From Embleya sp040605455 (lineage in GTDB: Bacteria > Actinomycetota > Actinomycetes > Streptomycetales > Streptomycetaceae), in assembly GCF_040605455.1 (NCBI RefSeq), contig NZ_JBEXCV010000039.1, positions 1 through 59,875 of the forward strand: 59,875 nt of DNA, written 5' to 3'. Below the pieces are notes generated by a model that had not been told where the DNA came from, did no database searches, and saw only the letters and a program-made list of their open reading frames with translations. The position numbers were made by a program, and so were the translations under genes. Position 1 is the first letter of the stretch, and each line of letters begins with the position of its first letter. Positions 22,097-29,670 of this stretch are shown here, in pieces.

Positions 22097-23874
22097 TGCG
22101 CCCACAACGGGACCCGGCCCGCGCGTCGCGGCTGCGACCGGGACGACGCCCGGACCCGAGCCGGATCGCGGACTCCAAGGTCGGGCAGTTCCTCACCCTG
22201 CTCAACGCCTCCGGCGTCGTCGCCGAACTCGACGCGCTGCTGGCGGGACGCCCCGGCCCGCGCGGCATCCCACCGCGCACAGCGCTGGTCGCGCTGATGC
22301 TCGCCGCGCACCACACCGGCCGGGCTGCGGTCGCGGACGCCTGGTGGATCCTGCACTTTCGACTCTCGCCCACCGCCAGGACCTGGCTCGGCCTGCCCAC
22401 GCACCCACCCGCGGACGCCCACGCCCGGATCGCGAGCAGTCGCCGGCTCTACCGGGCCGTGGACCGGATCACCACCGCGCTCGACCCGGCGCGGTGCGAC
22501 CGCCGCCGCAGGCTTCCCCGCCACGAGGCCGACGCGGTCGCGGCGGTGTGGGACGCGCCCGAGCACGCCGCCGCGGTCGAACGTCTTCGCGCCCTGTTCA
22601 ACCGGCTCGTCCTCACCCCCGTCCGTCTCGCGCGGCGACGCGGTCACCTGCGCGGATGGCACGGAACGCTCGGCATCGACGCCACCTCGATCCCGGTGAT
22701 GTCCCGGCCCGCGGGCATGCGCAGCGGGCTCGGCTCGGTCGAGGTCACAGCGGGGTGGCACTTCAGCGGAGGATCCGACGACGGGGTTTTCGGCTACAGC
22801 GCCCACCTGATCGTGGCCGCGCACCGGGGGCGCCGAACCTCGGTCCCCTACCCGCAGTTGTGTCTGGGGTTCACCCTCGACTCGCCGAGCCGGCGCGTCG
22901 GCGCGAACGCGGTGGCCCGGCTGGAGGACCTGGCCCAACTCGACCCGCCCACCGACCTGATCGCGGTCGACCGGGCCTACACCGGACAACACGACACCGA
23001 GTTCCAGATCCCCGCCCGACGCATGGGCCACCTCCTGGCCCTGGACTACAAAGTCGCCGAACGAGGACGCCAGGGCAGCCACCGCGGATCCCCGCTCGTC
23101 GACGGGGTTCTGGCCTGTCCGTGCATGCCCGAACCCCTGCAGACGGTGACCACGGGTCTCGACGACGACCAAGTCCGGGTCCGCGGCGAGGAACTCGACG
23201 CCGCAGTCGCCGCCCGCGATCCCTACTGGCTGCACCGCAAACAAGGCCCCGACGAGCGTGGTTCCATCCGCTACCAGTGCCCGGCCGCCGGCCCCTCGCC
23301 CAGCGTCAACTGCTCCCGGCGCGACCGTCTCCACCCGCCGAAAGGCACCCCGGGGCCGCGTCCCACCACCCCGATCGACCTCACCGACACCCGATCCCGA
23401 CGCGCGCACCCGGCGGCCAGGCCCACGGTCCCGATCACCGACGCGGAACGGCTCGACCCGCCACCGCCCGACCACCTGCCGACGATCTGCCGGCAGACGA
23501 CCATGACCGTCCACGCGGACGAGGCCCTGCCGAAGTATCGCCAGGACCTGCCCTACCTCGGGGTCTCCTGGCTGGCCGCATACAAAGCTGCCCGAAGCCA
23601 TACCGAAGGGCTCAACGGGCGGCTGAAGGGACAACACTTCAACATCGGTGACGCACTCAGGCGCCCGATGCGCGGACGCGTCGGCCACCACCTGGCCGTC
23701 GCCGTGATCCTCATGATCGCCAACCTGGCCATTCTCGACACCTGGGTCGAACAGAACACCGGCGAACCCCTGCCCGACACCGACGACACGCACCGGAGCC
23801 CGGTCGAGGCGGACCACGCAACGACCCTCGATCTCGGCCGCACCACCCGGCCGCCGCCGGCCGCCCTCGAATAG
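22096..23874 (+). CDS. Full-length DDE transposase coupled to the recombinase-fold gene
   Basis: The 592-residue protein is an IS4/IS1182-like DDE transposase. Catalytic candidates are Asp195 (LGIDATSIPV), Asp292 (IAVDRAYTG) and Glu504 (SHTEGLNGRLKGQ), with the usual C-terminal hydrophobic helix (HHLAVAVILMIANLAIL). Between the second Asp and the Glu is a long insert with a cysteine-containing CPCMPEP segment and a Pro-rich region. ATG 22096 shares bases with the preceding stop. A deleted copy of the same transposase is at 12985-13195, so the family has moved in this genome. I did not find terminal inverted repeats. Confidence 0.85.
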   Translation: MRPQRDPARASRLRPGRRPDPSRIADSKVGQFLTLLNASGVVAELDALLAGRPGPRGIPPRTALVALMLAAHHTGRAAVADAWWILHFRLSPTARTWLGLPTHPPADAHARIASSRRLYRAVDRITTALDPARCDRRRRLPRHEADAVAAVWDAPEHAAAVERLRALFNRLVLTPVRLARRRGHLRGWHGTLGIDATSIPVMSRPAGMRSGLGSVEVTAGWHFSGGSDDGVFGYSAHLIVAAHRGRRTSVPYPQLCLGFTLDSPSRRVGANAVARLEDLAQLDPPTDLIAVDRAYTGQHDTEFQIPARRMGHLLALDYKVAERGRQGSHRGSPLVDGVLACPCMPEPLQTVTTGLDDDQVRVRGEELDAAVAARDPYWLHRKQGPDERGSIRYQCPAAGPSPSVNCSRRDRLHPPKGTPGPRPTTPIDLTDTRSRRAHPAARPTVPITDAERLDPPPPDHLPTICRQTTMTVHADEALPKYRQDLPYLGVSWLAAYKAARSHTEGLNGRLKGQHFNIGDALRRPMRGRVGHHLAVAVILMIANLAILDTWVEQNTGEPLPDTDDTHRSPVEADHATTLDLGRTTRPPPAALE

Positions 23875-23907
23875 CCACCCGAACGACCAACCCCACGGCA
23901 CGATCCG

Positions 23908-23942
23908 AGCGCCACCACGACCACCCCGGGTCGTGGGGCGCT
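23908..23942 (+). terminator. Hairpin terminator after the DDE transposase
   Basis: AGCGCC-a-CCACGAC (23908-23921) pairs with GTCGTGG-g-GCGCTT (23930-23942), 8-nt loop, 34 bases past the transposase stop. Confidence 0.65.
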
Positions 23943-24031
23943 TCCGCATGCGCGCATCACCAGGACACGCACCGCGAGACCCCACCGACCACCACCCGAC
24001 ACCGCACACCAGCACGAATACGCCCCGAAAT

Positions 24032-24110
24032 GCCGAAATCCCGCCCGACCTCAACGGTCGAAACGGGATTCGTCAATTCAAATCAGGCCGTCTCAAGAAC
24101 GGCCCTCTGT
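24032..24110 (-). repeat. tRNA-Leu 3' flank, original copy of the island repeat
   Basis: The 79 bases downstream (minus-strand sense) of tRNA-Leu, duplicated at 17535-17615. It includes the tRNA terminator hairpin at 24086-24104. Confidence 0.85.
24086..24104 (-). terminator. Intrinsic terminator of tRNA-Leu
   Basis: On the minus strand GGCCGT and ACGGCC form a perfect 6-bp stem with a 7-nt loop (TCTTGAG), followed by a T-containing stretch (TGATTTGAATT). It lies 6 bases after the tRNA 3' end. Confidence 0.7.
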
Positions 24111-24193
24111 GTCCGAGGGGGGACTTGAACCCCCAAGCCCTTTCGGGCACTAGCACCTCAAGCTAGCGCGTCTGCCAATTCCGCCACCCGGAC
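24110..24193 (-). tRNA. tRNA-Leu (anticodon GAG)
   Basis: The 84-nt minus-strand sequence folds as a class II tRNA: acceptor GTCCGGG/CTCGGAC (one G-T pair), D arm with GGAATTGGCAGA, anticodon stem CTAGC/GCTAG enclosing TTGAGGT with anticodon GAG, a long variable arm TGCCCGAAAGGGC, and T arm GGGGG-TTCAAGT-CCCCC. The CCA end is not encoded. It lies at the right edge of the accessory island. Confidence 0.95.
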
Positions 24194-24259
24194 CGGGTGG
24201 TCTCCGCTGGTGTTTCGTGCGGCGACGTGGAGAACCATATCAAAGATCCAGGTGGGGGC

Positions 24260-24871
24260 TTACCTGGGTTCCGGGTGAGTCAGGTCGCAGCCGGTCACCG
24301 ACTTGGCTTGACTGTGGAGGGCTCGGAGGACCTGGGGGCGGGTGAGGCGGCCGGAGAGGACGTCCATCTGGCGGCCGTCCTCAAGGGCGACGAAGTTTTC
24401 CGCGAGGAGGCGGGCGCTGTCGGTCAGGCGGAAGTGGCCCTGGGCCTCGCCGAGGACGAAGACGCCGTAGTAGACCGCGATCTGGCGTTCGGTGAGGGTG
24501 TTGTCCAGGGCGGCCACTCGGGAGTCGCGCAGGCTCATCGGCCAGAACTCGAAGAGCAGGTGGGGGAGGGTGTCCTCGGGGCCGGTGGCGACGCCGGTGG
24601 AGATGACCGTGCGCAGGCGGTCGCGGGCATCGGTGAGTTGCTCCACGGCCTGTTCGCGCTGGTGGCAGAAGCGGTCGATGGCGTTGCGGTAGGTCTCCTG
24701 GAGGAGGTCCTCGACCGCTTCGTAGTAGTAAAGGACCGCGCCCGAGGTCAGGCCGGCCTCGTCGGCGATGTCGCGTAGGCGGAGGTCGGCGAGGCCTCGA
24801 TTGAGGACGGCGCGTTCGGTGGCTGCGGCGATCTGGGCCCGGCGGCCCTCCTGGTCCTTGCGTCTGGCCAT
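24260..24871 (-). CDS. TetR/AcrR-family transcriptional regulator
   Basis: The 203-residue protein has an N-terminal TetR DNA-binding domain: QIAAATERAVLNRGLADLRL, RDIADEAGLTSGAVLYYYEA (recognition helix) and VEDLLQETY. The C-terminal half is an all-helical ligand-binding domain. It is divergent from an APC permease and a nitrilase, so it most likely represses them and itself; the ligand may be an amino acid, amine or amide. Two palindromes in the intergenic region are probable operators. ATG 24871 gives the standard N-terminus. Confidence 0.9.
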   Translation of the reverse strand: MARRKDQEGRRAQIAAATERAVLNRGLADLRLRDIADEAGLTSGAVLYYYEAVEDLLQETYRNAIDRFCHQREQAVEQLTDARDRLRTVISTGVATGPEDTLPHLLFEFWPMSLRDSRVAALDNTLTERQIAVYYGVFVLGEAQGHFRLTDSARLLAENFVALEDGRQMDVLSGRLTRPQVLRALHSQAKSVTGCDLTHPEPR

Positions 24872-25126
24872 GGGGTGGATTCTGCCCTGTCGTGGGAGTG
24901 CGGGTTCCTTGGCGTTCCTTGAAGATTCTTTGAAGGTCCTTCAGATTATCACGGAGGGTGCTGCGCCGGTACGGGAAACGGGTCTTGACCAGGTGGATGT
25001 GAGTTATTTGAATGTGCGTTCAAAGAACTCCTGTCCTTGTGACACCCCTCGTGACGCGCCTCTCGGGCTCCGTCCCGCCGCTGTTCCACCTTTGTCCCAC
25101 CCCCGCCCCGGCACCCTGGAGTACGC
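24872..25126. promoter_or_regulatory. TetR-APC permease divergent promoter with two palindromes
   Basis: Two symmetric sites are seen. TGAAGG-T-CCTTCA at 24931-24943 lies on the regulator side. TTTGAA-N6-TTCAAA at 25007-25024 lies on the permease side, overlapping the place where a -10 box would follow the TTGACC (24985-24990) -35 candidate. Both share the TGAA/TTCA half-site, as expected for one TetR protein binding both promoters. Confidence 0.65.
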
Positions 25127-26674
25127 ATGAGCACGGCCCAAGCGCCCGAAGCATCCGGAGCGGCCGAATCCCCGGGAGCACCCGCTGCGCCGGAAGCCTC
25201 GGACAAGGGTCTGCGGTCCGGATCGGTCGGCCTGCTCGGCACCGTCGCGCTCGGCCTGGCGTCGGTCGCGCCCGCCTACAGCTTCGCCGTCACCCTCGGC
25301 TTCGTGACGCTGGTCGCCGGAGACCTCGCGCCCGCCGCCCTGCTGGTCGGCTTCGTGCCGATCCTGCTCACCGCGTTCGCCTTCCGTGAGCTCAATCGAT
25401 CGATGCCGGACTGCGGCACGACGTTCGTGTGGGGGACCCGTGCGTTCAGTCCGTACCTGGGCTGGCTGTCCGGCGGCTGGGTCGTGCAGGTCTGCACGGT
25501 GATCGCGATGACCGCACTCGCTCAGGTCGCCTCGGCCTACCTGCTCGACGTGATCGGACTGGACGCGTTCACCGACGACACGTGGGCGGTGGCCGGCACC
25601 GGCGTACTGATCCTGGCCCTGGTCACCGTGATCGCCTATCGCGGCATCTCGATCGCCGCGGGCATCCAGTACTTCCTGCTCGGCCTGCAACTGGCGGCGC
25701 TGCTCACCTTCGGCATCGCGGCGTTCGCGCAGCACGGCGAGGCGGCCGGCGCGTTGTCGCCGACGTTGTCCTGGCTCAATCCGCTCGGGTTCGACGGTTG
25801 GGGTGTGTTCGCGCAGGCGGTACTGCTGTGCCTGTACATCTACTGGGGCTGGGACGCGCTGATCACGGTCAACGAGGAGACCAAGGACAGCGCGAACACG
25901 CCCGGCAGGGCCGCCGTCATCTCCACCGTCGTACTGCTCGCGACCTACCTGTTCACGGCGTACGCCGCGATCTCGTACGCCGGCGTCGGCTCCGATGCGC
26001 TGGGGCTGGGCAACGAGGACAACGCGGCCGACGTGGTCGCGACGCTCGCGCCGGGCCTGGTCGGCTCCGGTCTCGCCGCCGTACTGAAGCTGTCCGTGGC
26101 GATCTCGGCCATCGCCGCGCTGCTCACCTGCGGCGTTTCCACGTCGCGCGGCACGTTGTCGATGGCGGCGCACGGGGCCGCGCCGGCGCGGTTCGGCCGG
26201 ATCCACCCTCGGTACGCGACGCCCGGATTCGGCACCGCTTTCTTCGGTACGGCCGCCGCGCTCGCGCTGGTGGTGCTGTCCGCGCTGTCCGGCGACTTCC
26301 TCGGCGACGCGATCGGCTCGGTCGGTCTGCTGATCGCGTTCTATTACGCGATCACCGGCTACGCCTGTGTCTGGTACTTCCGGCGCGACCTGCGCGAGGG
26401 ACCGCGCGACCTGCTCTTCAAGGGGATACTGCCGCTGATCGGGGCGACGATGATGCTCGCCGCGTTCGGGCGCAGCGCGTACGACATGTGGCAGCCGGAC
26501 TATGGGCACACCTCGGTGTTCGGGGTGGGCGGGGTGTTCCTGCTCGGGATCGGCTCGATTCTGCTCGGTGTGGTGGTGATGCTCGCCTATCGGCCCAGGG
26601 CCCGGCGCTTCTTCGCGCACGGCCGGGCGGAGGTCGCCCGGGTGACGGTGACCGACGACGTGCTCGCGGGCTGA
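25127..26674 (+). CDS. APC-family amino acid/polyamine permease
   Basis: The 515-residue protein has about 12 transmembrane helices. The first reads GSVGLLGTVALGLASVAPAY with the helix-breaking Gly/Ala-rich TM1 of the APC superfamily; other features are ELNRSMPDCGTTFVWGTRAF and a YWGWDALITVNEETKDSANTP split after residue 255. The NEETKDSANTPGRA segment is usual for the AAT/permease subgroup. The hydrophilic N-terminus (Ala/Pro/Glu-rich) is long. It is followed, after 142 bases, by a nitrilase on the same strand, suggesting uptake and then hydrolysis of an amide or nitrile substrate, controlled by the divergent TetR regulator. Confidence 0.85.
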   Translation: MSTAQAPEASGAAESPGAPAAPEASDKGLRSGSVGLLGTVALGLASVAPAYSFAVTLGFVTLVAGDLAPAALLVGFVPILLTAFAFRELNRSMPDCGTTFVWGTRAFSPYLGWLSGGWVVQVCTVIAMTALAQVASAYLLDVIGLDAFTDDTWAVAGTGVLILALVTVIAYRGISIAAGIQYFLLGLQLAALLTFGIAAFAQHGEAAGALSPTLSWLNPLGFDGWGVFAQAVLLCLYIYWGWDALITVNEETKDSANTPGRAAVISTVVLLATYLFTAYAAISYAGVGSDALGLGNEDNAADVVATLAPGLVGSGLAAVLKLSVAISAIAALLTCGVSTSRGTLSMAAHGAAPARFGRIHPRYATPGFGTAFFGTAAALALVVLSALSGDFLGDAIGSVGLLIAFYYAITGYACVWYFRRDLREGPRDLLFKGILPLIGATMMLAAFGRSAYDMWQPDYGHTSVFGVGGVFLLGIGSILLGVVVMLAYRPRARRFFAHGRAEVARVTVTDDVLAG

Positions 26675-26816
26675 GCCCGACGCGGCGCCCCCACGCCGAG
26701 GATTCGACTCGCAGCCCGTCCCACGGTCCGCTTCACGAGGCAGTCGGCGCGCCGCCCGATCCGCGAACCGACCGCCCACTGCCGATGACCCTTCTCTTAC
26801 AGCACCAGGGAATTCC

Positions 26817-27689
26817 ATGCGCATCCTGAACATCGCCGCGATCCAGACCACGGCCGTGCCCCTCGACGTCGACGCGACGTGGACCCGCTTCGCCGAGCAG
26901 GTACGCACCGTGCGGAAGCTCTTCCCCCACGTGCAACTCGTGCTCGCGCCCGAGCTGTTGCTCGCCGCGCCCGGGTCGATGTGGGACACGCCCGCGTCCT
27001 GGATGACCGACACCGCCGAGCCGATCGACGGGCCGACCGTGCGTCGGGTCCGGGACCTGGCCCGGGAGACCGGTCTGTGGCTGGTGCCGGGCTCGTTCTT
27101 CGAACGTGCCGAGGACGAACGGATCTTCAACACCGCGATCGCGGTCTCGCCGGCCGGCGAGGTGGTCGCCACGTATCGCAAGGTCTTCACCTGGCAGCCC
27201 TACGAGGACGCCGAACCAGGCCACTGCTTCGAGGTGTTCGACATCCCGGACGTGGGCCGGATCGGGCTGGCGATCTGCTACGACGGCTCGTTCCCGGAAA
27301 CGGTGCGGCAGTTGGCGTGGATGGGGGCCGAGGTGATCCTGCAACCGGTACTCACCACCACGCGCGACCGGGAGATGGAGCGGGTCTGCGCGCGGGCCAA
27401 CGCGTTCAGCAACCAGGTGTACGTGGTCAACCTGAACATCGCCGACCCGGCCGGAGTGGGGGAGAGCCTGATCGTCGACCCCGAGGGGATGGTTCGGCAA
27501 CAGGCGGGCGGCGGTGAGGAGGTGTTGGTGGACGCGCTCGACCTGGACGCGGTTACGCGGGTACGCCGGTTCGGCACGGCGGGCCTCAACCGGCCGTGGA
27601 CGCAGATCGCGAAGGACGGCGCGAAGCTGCGACTGCCCGCGTACGGCGGCGGCGGGATGGTCGCGCCGGAGTGGGTCGAGCGGGACTGA
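26817..27689 (+). CDS. Nitrilase/carbon-nitrogen hydrolase
   Basis: This 290-residue enzyme has the nitrilase catalytic triad: Glu in VLAPELLLAAP, Lys in ATYRKVFTWQPYE and Cys in LAICYDGSFPE. It fits the amidohydrolase branch (omega-amidase or N-carbamoyl/aliphatic amidase type) better than a true nitrilase, but the substrate cannot be read from the sequence. The start ATG 26817 follows AGGGA at 5 nt. A strong terminator lies at 27708-27750. Function is presumably linked to the permease upstream. Confidence 0.85.
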   Translation: MRILNIAAIQTTAVPLDVDATWTRFAEQVRTVRKLFPHVQLVLAPELLLAAPGSMWDTPASWMTDTAEPIDGPTVRRVRDLARETGLWLVPGSFFERAEDERIFNTAIAVSPAGEVVATYRKVFTWQPYEDAEPGHCFEVFDIPDVGRIGLAICYDGSFPETVRQLAWMGAEVILQPVLTTTRDREMERVCARANAFSNQVYVVNLNIADPAGVGESLIVDPEGMVRQQAGGGEEVLVDALDLDAVTRVRRFGTAGLNRPWTQIAKDGAKLRLPAYGGGGMVAPEWVERD

Positions 27690-27707
27690 TCGGCGCGGGA
27701 CGCCTGC

Positions 27708-27750
27708 GGCCGACCCGGTACCGGAGGGAACCCCCGGTGCCGGGTCGGCC
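27708..27750. terminator. Strong hairpin terminator after the nitrilase
   Basis: GGCCGACCCGG-TA-CCGG (27708-27724) pairs with CCGG-TG-CCGGGTCGGCC (27734-27750), a 15-bp GC-rich stem with a 9-nt loop. It lies between the convergent nitrilase and epimerase genes and can serve both. Confidence 0.8.
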
Positions 27751-27769
27751 CGTTCCCGTCCACGGCCAC

Positions 27770-27842
27770 GGAAGCGCGGTGCACGCCTCGGCCGGAGAGG
27801 GGCGGTGCATGCCTCAGCCGCGGAAGCGCGGCTCACGCCTCC
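27770..27842 (+). repeat. ~25-bp tandem repeat overlapping the epimerase 3' end
   Basis: Three imperfect units (27770, 27794, 27821) share GCGGTGCACGCCTCGGCCG-like sequence. The third unit includes the last codons and stop of the epimerase gene, so the array probably arose by duplication of its 3' end. Confidence 0.6.
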
Positions 27843-28789
27843 TTGATCAACCGGGCCTCCTCCTTCGCCGACAGCCCGACGGACAAGGGCGGTTCGCCCC
27901 GAGCGCGGTCCCAGGCGAGCACGTCGGCCGCGGTTGCCGACAGTGGTGTGGTCGGCATTCCGGCGGCTCGGGCTCGGGCGGCGCTGCGTTGGCGGGTGTG
28001 CCATTGCTCCTCGGGGCAGACCAGTGGGAACGGACCGGAAACCGCGTCGGGCGAGACCGGCACGATCTCCACCTCGGTGCCCGCCACCTGCGCGCAGACG
28101 CCGACCAGTTTGGCCAGTGTGGTCGGTTCGGCCGGGCCCACCGCGTGGAACGCGCCCGGTCGGTCGTCGATCAGCAGGCGGGTGACCAGGCGGGCCAGGT
28201 CGCGCGAGTCGACCACCTGGATCGGCTGTTCGGGCCGACCCGGCAGCGCCACCCGCCCGCCGCGCGCGGCCCGGCGGGACCAGTACGTGAAGGTGTCCTG
28301 CACGTCGTGCGGCCCGGCCACCTTGCCCGGCCGCACGATCGTCGCGCGGTCGCCGTACCGGGCGAGCACGTCGTCCTCGCAGGCGACCTTGCATGGTCCG
28401 TAGGTGTCGTTGTCGAGCACCTCGGTGTCGCGAACCGGTGCGCGCCGAGGGGTGTCCTCGTCCGAGTCCGGGCCGATCCCGGACTGGACGTACACCGCGT
28501 GGCTGGAGAGGAACAGGTACCGCCCGATCCGGTCGCCGAGCACCGCCATCGCCTGTCCGACGTGGCGCGGGACGTACCCGCTGACGTCGACCACCGCGTC
28601 CCACTCGCCCTCGCGCAGCGCCGTGTAGTCGCCGGTGTCGCGATCACCGATCCGTCGGCTCGCTTTCGGGAAGAGCTCGGCGCCGGTGCGGCCCCGGCCG
28701 AAGAGGGTCACGTCGGCGCCCTCGCGCAGCGCGTCCTCGACGATCGCCCGACCCACGAATGCGGTGCCTCCGAGTACAAGAATTCGCAT
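27833..28789 (-). CDS. NAD-dependent epimerase/dehydratase-family protein
   Basis: The 318-residue product is an SDR-type (extended) Rossmann protein: MRILVLGGTAFVGRAIVEDA carries the GxxxxxG dinucleotide site, VVDVSGYVPRHVGQAM follows and YLFLSSHAVYVQSG precedes a VRPGKVAGPHDVQDTFTYW segment. The usual YxxxK reads TYGPCKVACE, so Tyr and Lys are kept. The C-terminal part (RDLARLVTRLLID, FHAVGP, TLAKLVG) is like mRNA-binding/reductase members common in actinomycetes; substrate unknown. ATG 28789 is chosen over the annotated-looking upstream ATG because it begins the Rossmann fold directly. Confidence 0.85.
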   Translation of the reverse strand: MRILVLGGTAFVGRAIVEDALREGADVTLFGRGRTGAELFPKASRRIGDRDTGDYTALREGEWDAVVDVSGYVPRHVGQAMAVLGDRIGRYLFLSSHAVYVQSGIGPDSDEDTPRRAPVRDTEVLDNDTYGPCKVACEDDVLARYGDRATIVRPGKVAGPHDVQDTFTYWSRRAARGGRVALPGRPEQPIQVVDSRDLARLVTRLLIDDRPGAFHAVGPAEPTTLAKLVGVCAQVAGTEVEIVPVSPDAVSGPFPLVCPEEQWHTRQRSAARARAAGMPTTPLSATAADVLAWDRARGEPPLSVGLSAKEEARLIKEA

Positions 28790-28840
28790 GGTTCGCGACC
28801 GTAGCGGGTCGGACGGTCGCGACGTGGTGGTCCGAATGCT

Positions 28841-28888
28841 TGTCAATCACGGTTGACAGACGGTCTGTGTCAACATAGGTTGACAGTC
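28841..28888 (+). promoter_or_regulatory. Two TGTCAA-N6-TTGACA operators; leaderless promoter
   Basis: Identical palindromes TGTCAA-N6-TTGACA occur at 28841-28858 and 28868-28885, 27 bp apart. The right half of the first is a perfect -35 (TTGACA 28853-28858). Seventeen bases later is TAGGTT (28876-28881), a plausible -10 that lies inside the second palindrome. The transcription start would then fall at about 28888-28889, on the ATG of the HTH gene, giving a leaderless mRNA. The small HTH protein is the natural candidate repressor. Confidence 0.75.
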
Positions 28889-29098
28889 ATGACCGAAGCA
28901 ACCGACCTCGCCAGTCGTGCGGGGGATCGCGATCCACGGGTGGGCCTACGGGCCGTGGCCGCGCTGCGCCGGCTGCTCGAACAGCTCGAGGCCGTGCAGG
29001 TGCGCAGTGCGCGCGTGCAGGGCTGGTCGTGGCAGGAGATTGCTGCGGAGCTCGGGGTGAGCCGGCAGGCAGTGCACAAGAAGCACGGGAGGAACTGA
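28889..29098 (+). CDS. Small helix-turn-helix DNA-binding protein
   Basis: The 69-residue protein is mostly one HTH: AALRRLLEQLEAVQVRSAR then GWSWQEIAAELGVSRQAVHK, a resolvase/sigma-70-region-4-like recognition helix. It ends KKHGRN. The stop overlaps the ATG of the Clp-N gene (TGATG), and this HTH/Clp-N pairing is recurrent in actinomycetes. ATG 28889 begins within 4 nt of the second operator with no ribosome-binding site, consistent with a leaderless transcript and autoregulation. Confidence 0.85.
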   Translation: MTEATDLASRAGDRDPRVGLRAVAALRRLLEQLEAVQVRSARVQGWSWQEIAAELGVSRQAVHKKHGRN

Positions 29099-29670
29099 TG
29101 TTCGAGAGGTTCACGGACAGTGCCCGAGGCGTCGTGTACGGGTCCATCGAGCAGTCGCGGCGGGCCGGGGACGCCTGCGTGGAGGAGGGACACATGCTTG
29201 CGGCGCTGCTGGACGCGGAGGGTACGCGGACCTCGGTCGCGCTGGCCACGATCGGGTTCGTGGCGAGCCGCGACGAGATCGAACGCGGGTTGGCCCGAGC
29301 CCGGCGCCGCGGCGGCATCTCGCATGCCGACGAGGCCGCGCTCGCGGACCTGGGGATCGACGTGGGCGAGATCGTCGCGCGCGTCGAACAGACACACGGC
29401 GAGGGCGCGTTGGCGCCGGCCCGGCGGACCCGGCGGCTGTGGCCGTTCGGCGGTCGGACCGGGCACGTACCGTTCACGCCGGGCGCCAAGAAGGTGCTGG
29501 AACAGTCGCTGCGCGAGTCGGTCGCGCGCGGTCAGCGGCACATCGGCGACGAGCACATCCTGCTCGCGCTGACGGCCCGGCCGGGGGTGGTCGCGGACCT
29601 GCTCGCGGAGTACGGCGTCACCCACACCGCGGTACTGAGGGCGCTGGCGCCGAGGGCCCAGGCGGGTTGA
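29098..29670 (+). CDS. Clp protease N-terminal domain protein (two Clp-N repeats)
   Basis: The 190-residue protein contains only the Clp-N (ClpC/ClpA N-domain) fold, probably twice: MFERFTDSARGVVYGSIEQS with EEGHMLAALLDAEG, and FTPGAKKVLEQSLRESVARG with HIGDEHILLALTARPG. There are no AAA+ Walker motifs. In ClpC the N-domain receives adaptors and substrates, so a free copy may act as a decoy or adaptor; that role is inference. It is translationally coupled to the HTH gene upstream and should share its autoregulated promoter. Confidence 0.85.
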   Translation: MFERFTDSARGVVYGSIEQSRRAGDACVEEGHMLAALLDAEGTRTSVALATIGFVASRDEIERGLARARRRGGISHADEAALADLGIDVGEIVARVEQTHGEGALAPARRTRRLWPFGGRTGHVPFTPGAKKVLEQSLRESVARGQRHIGDEHILLALTARPGVVADLLAEYGVTHTAVLRALAPRAQAG

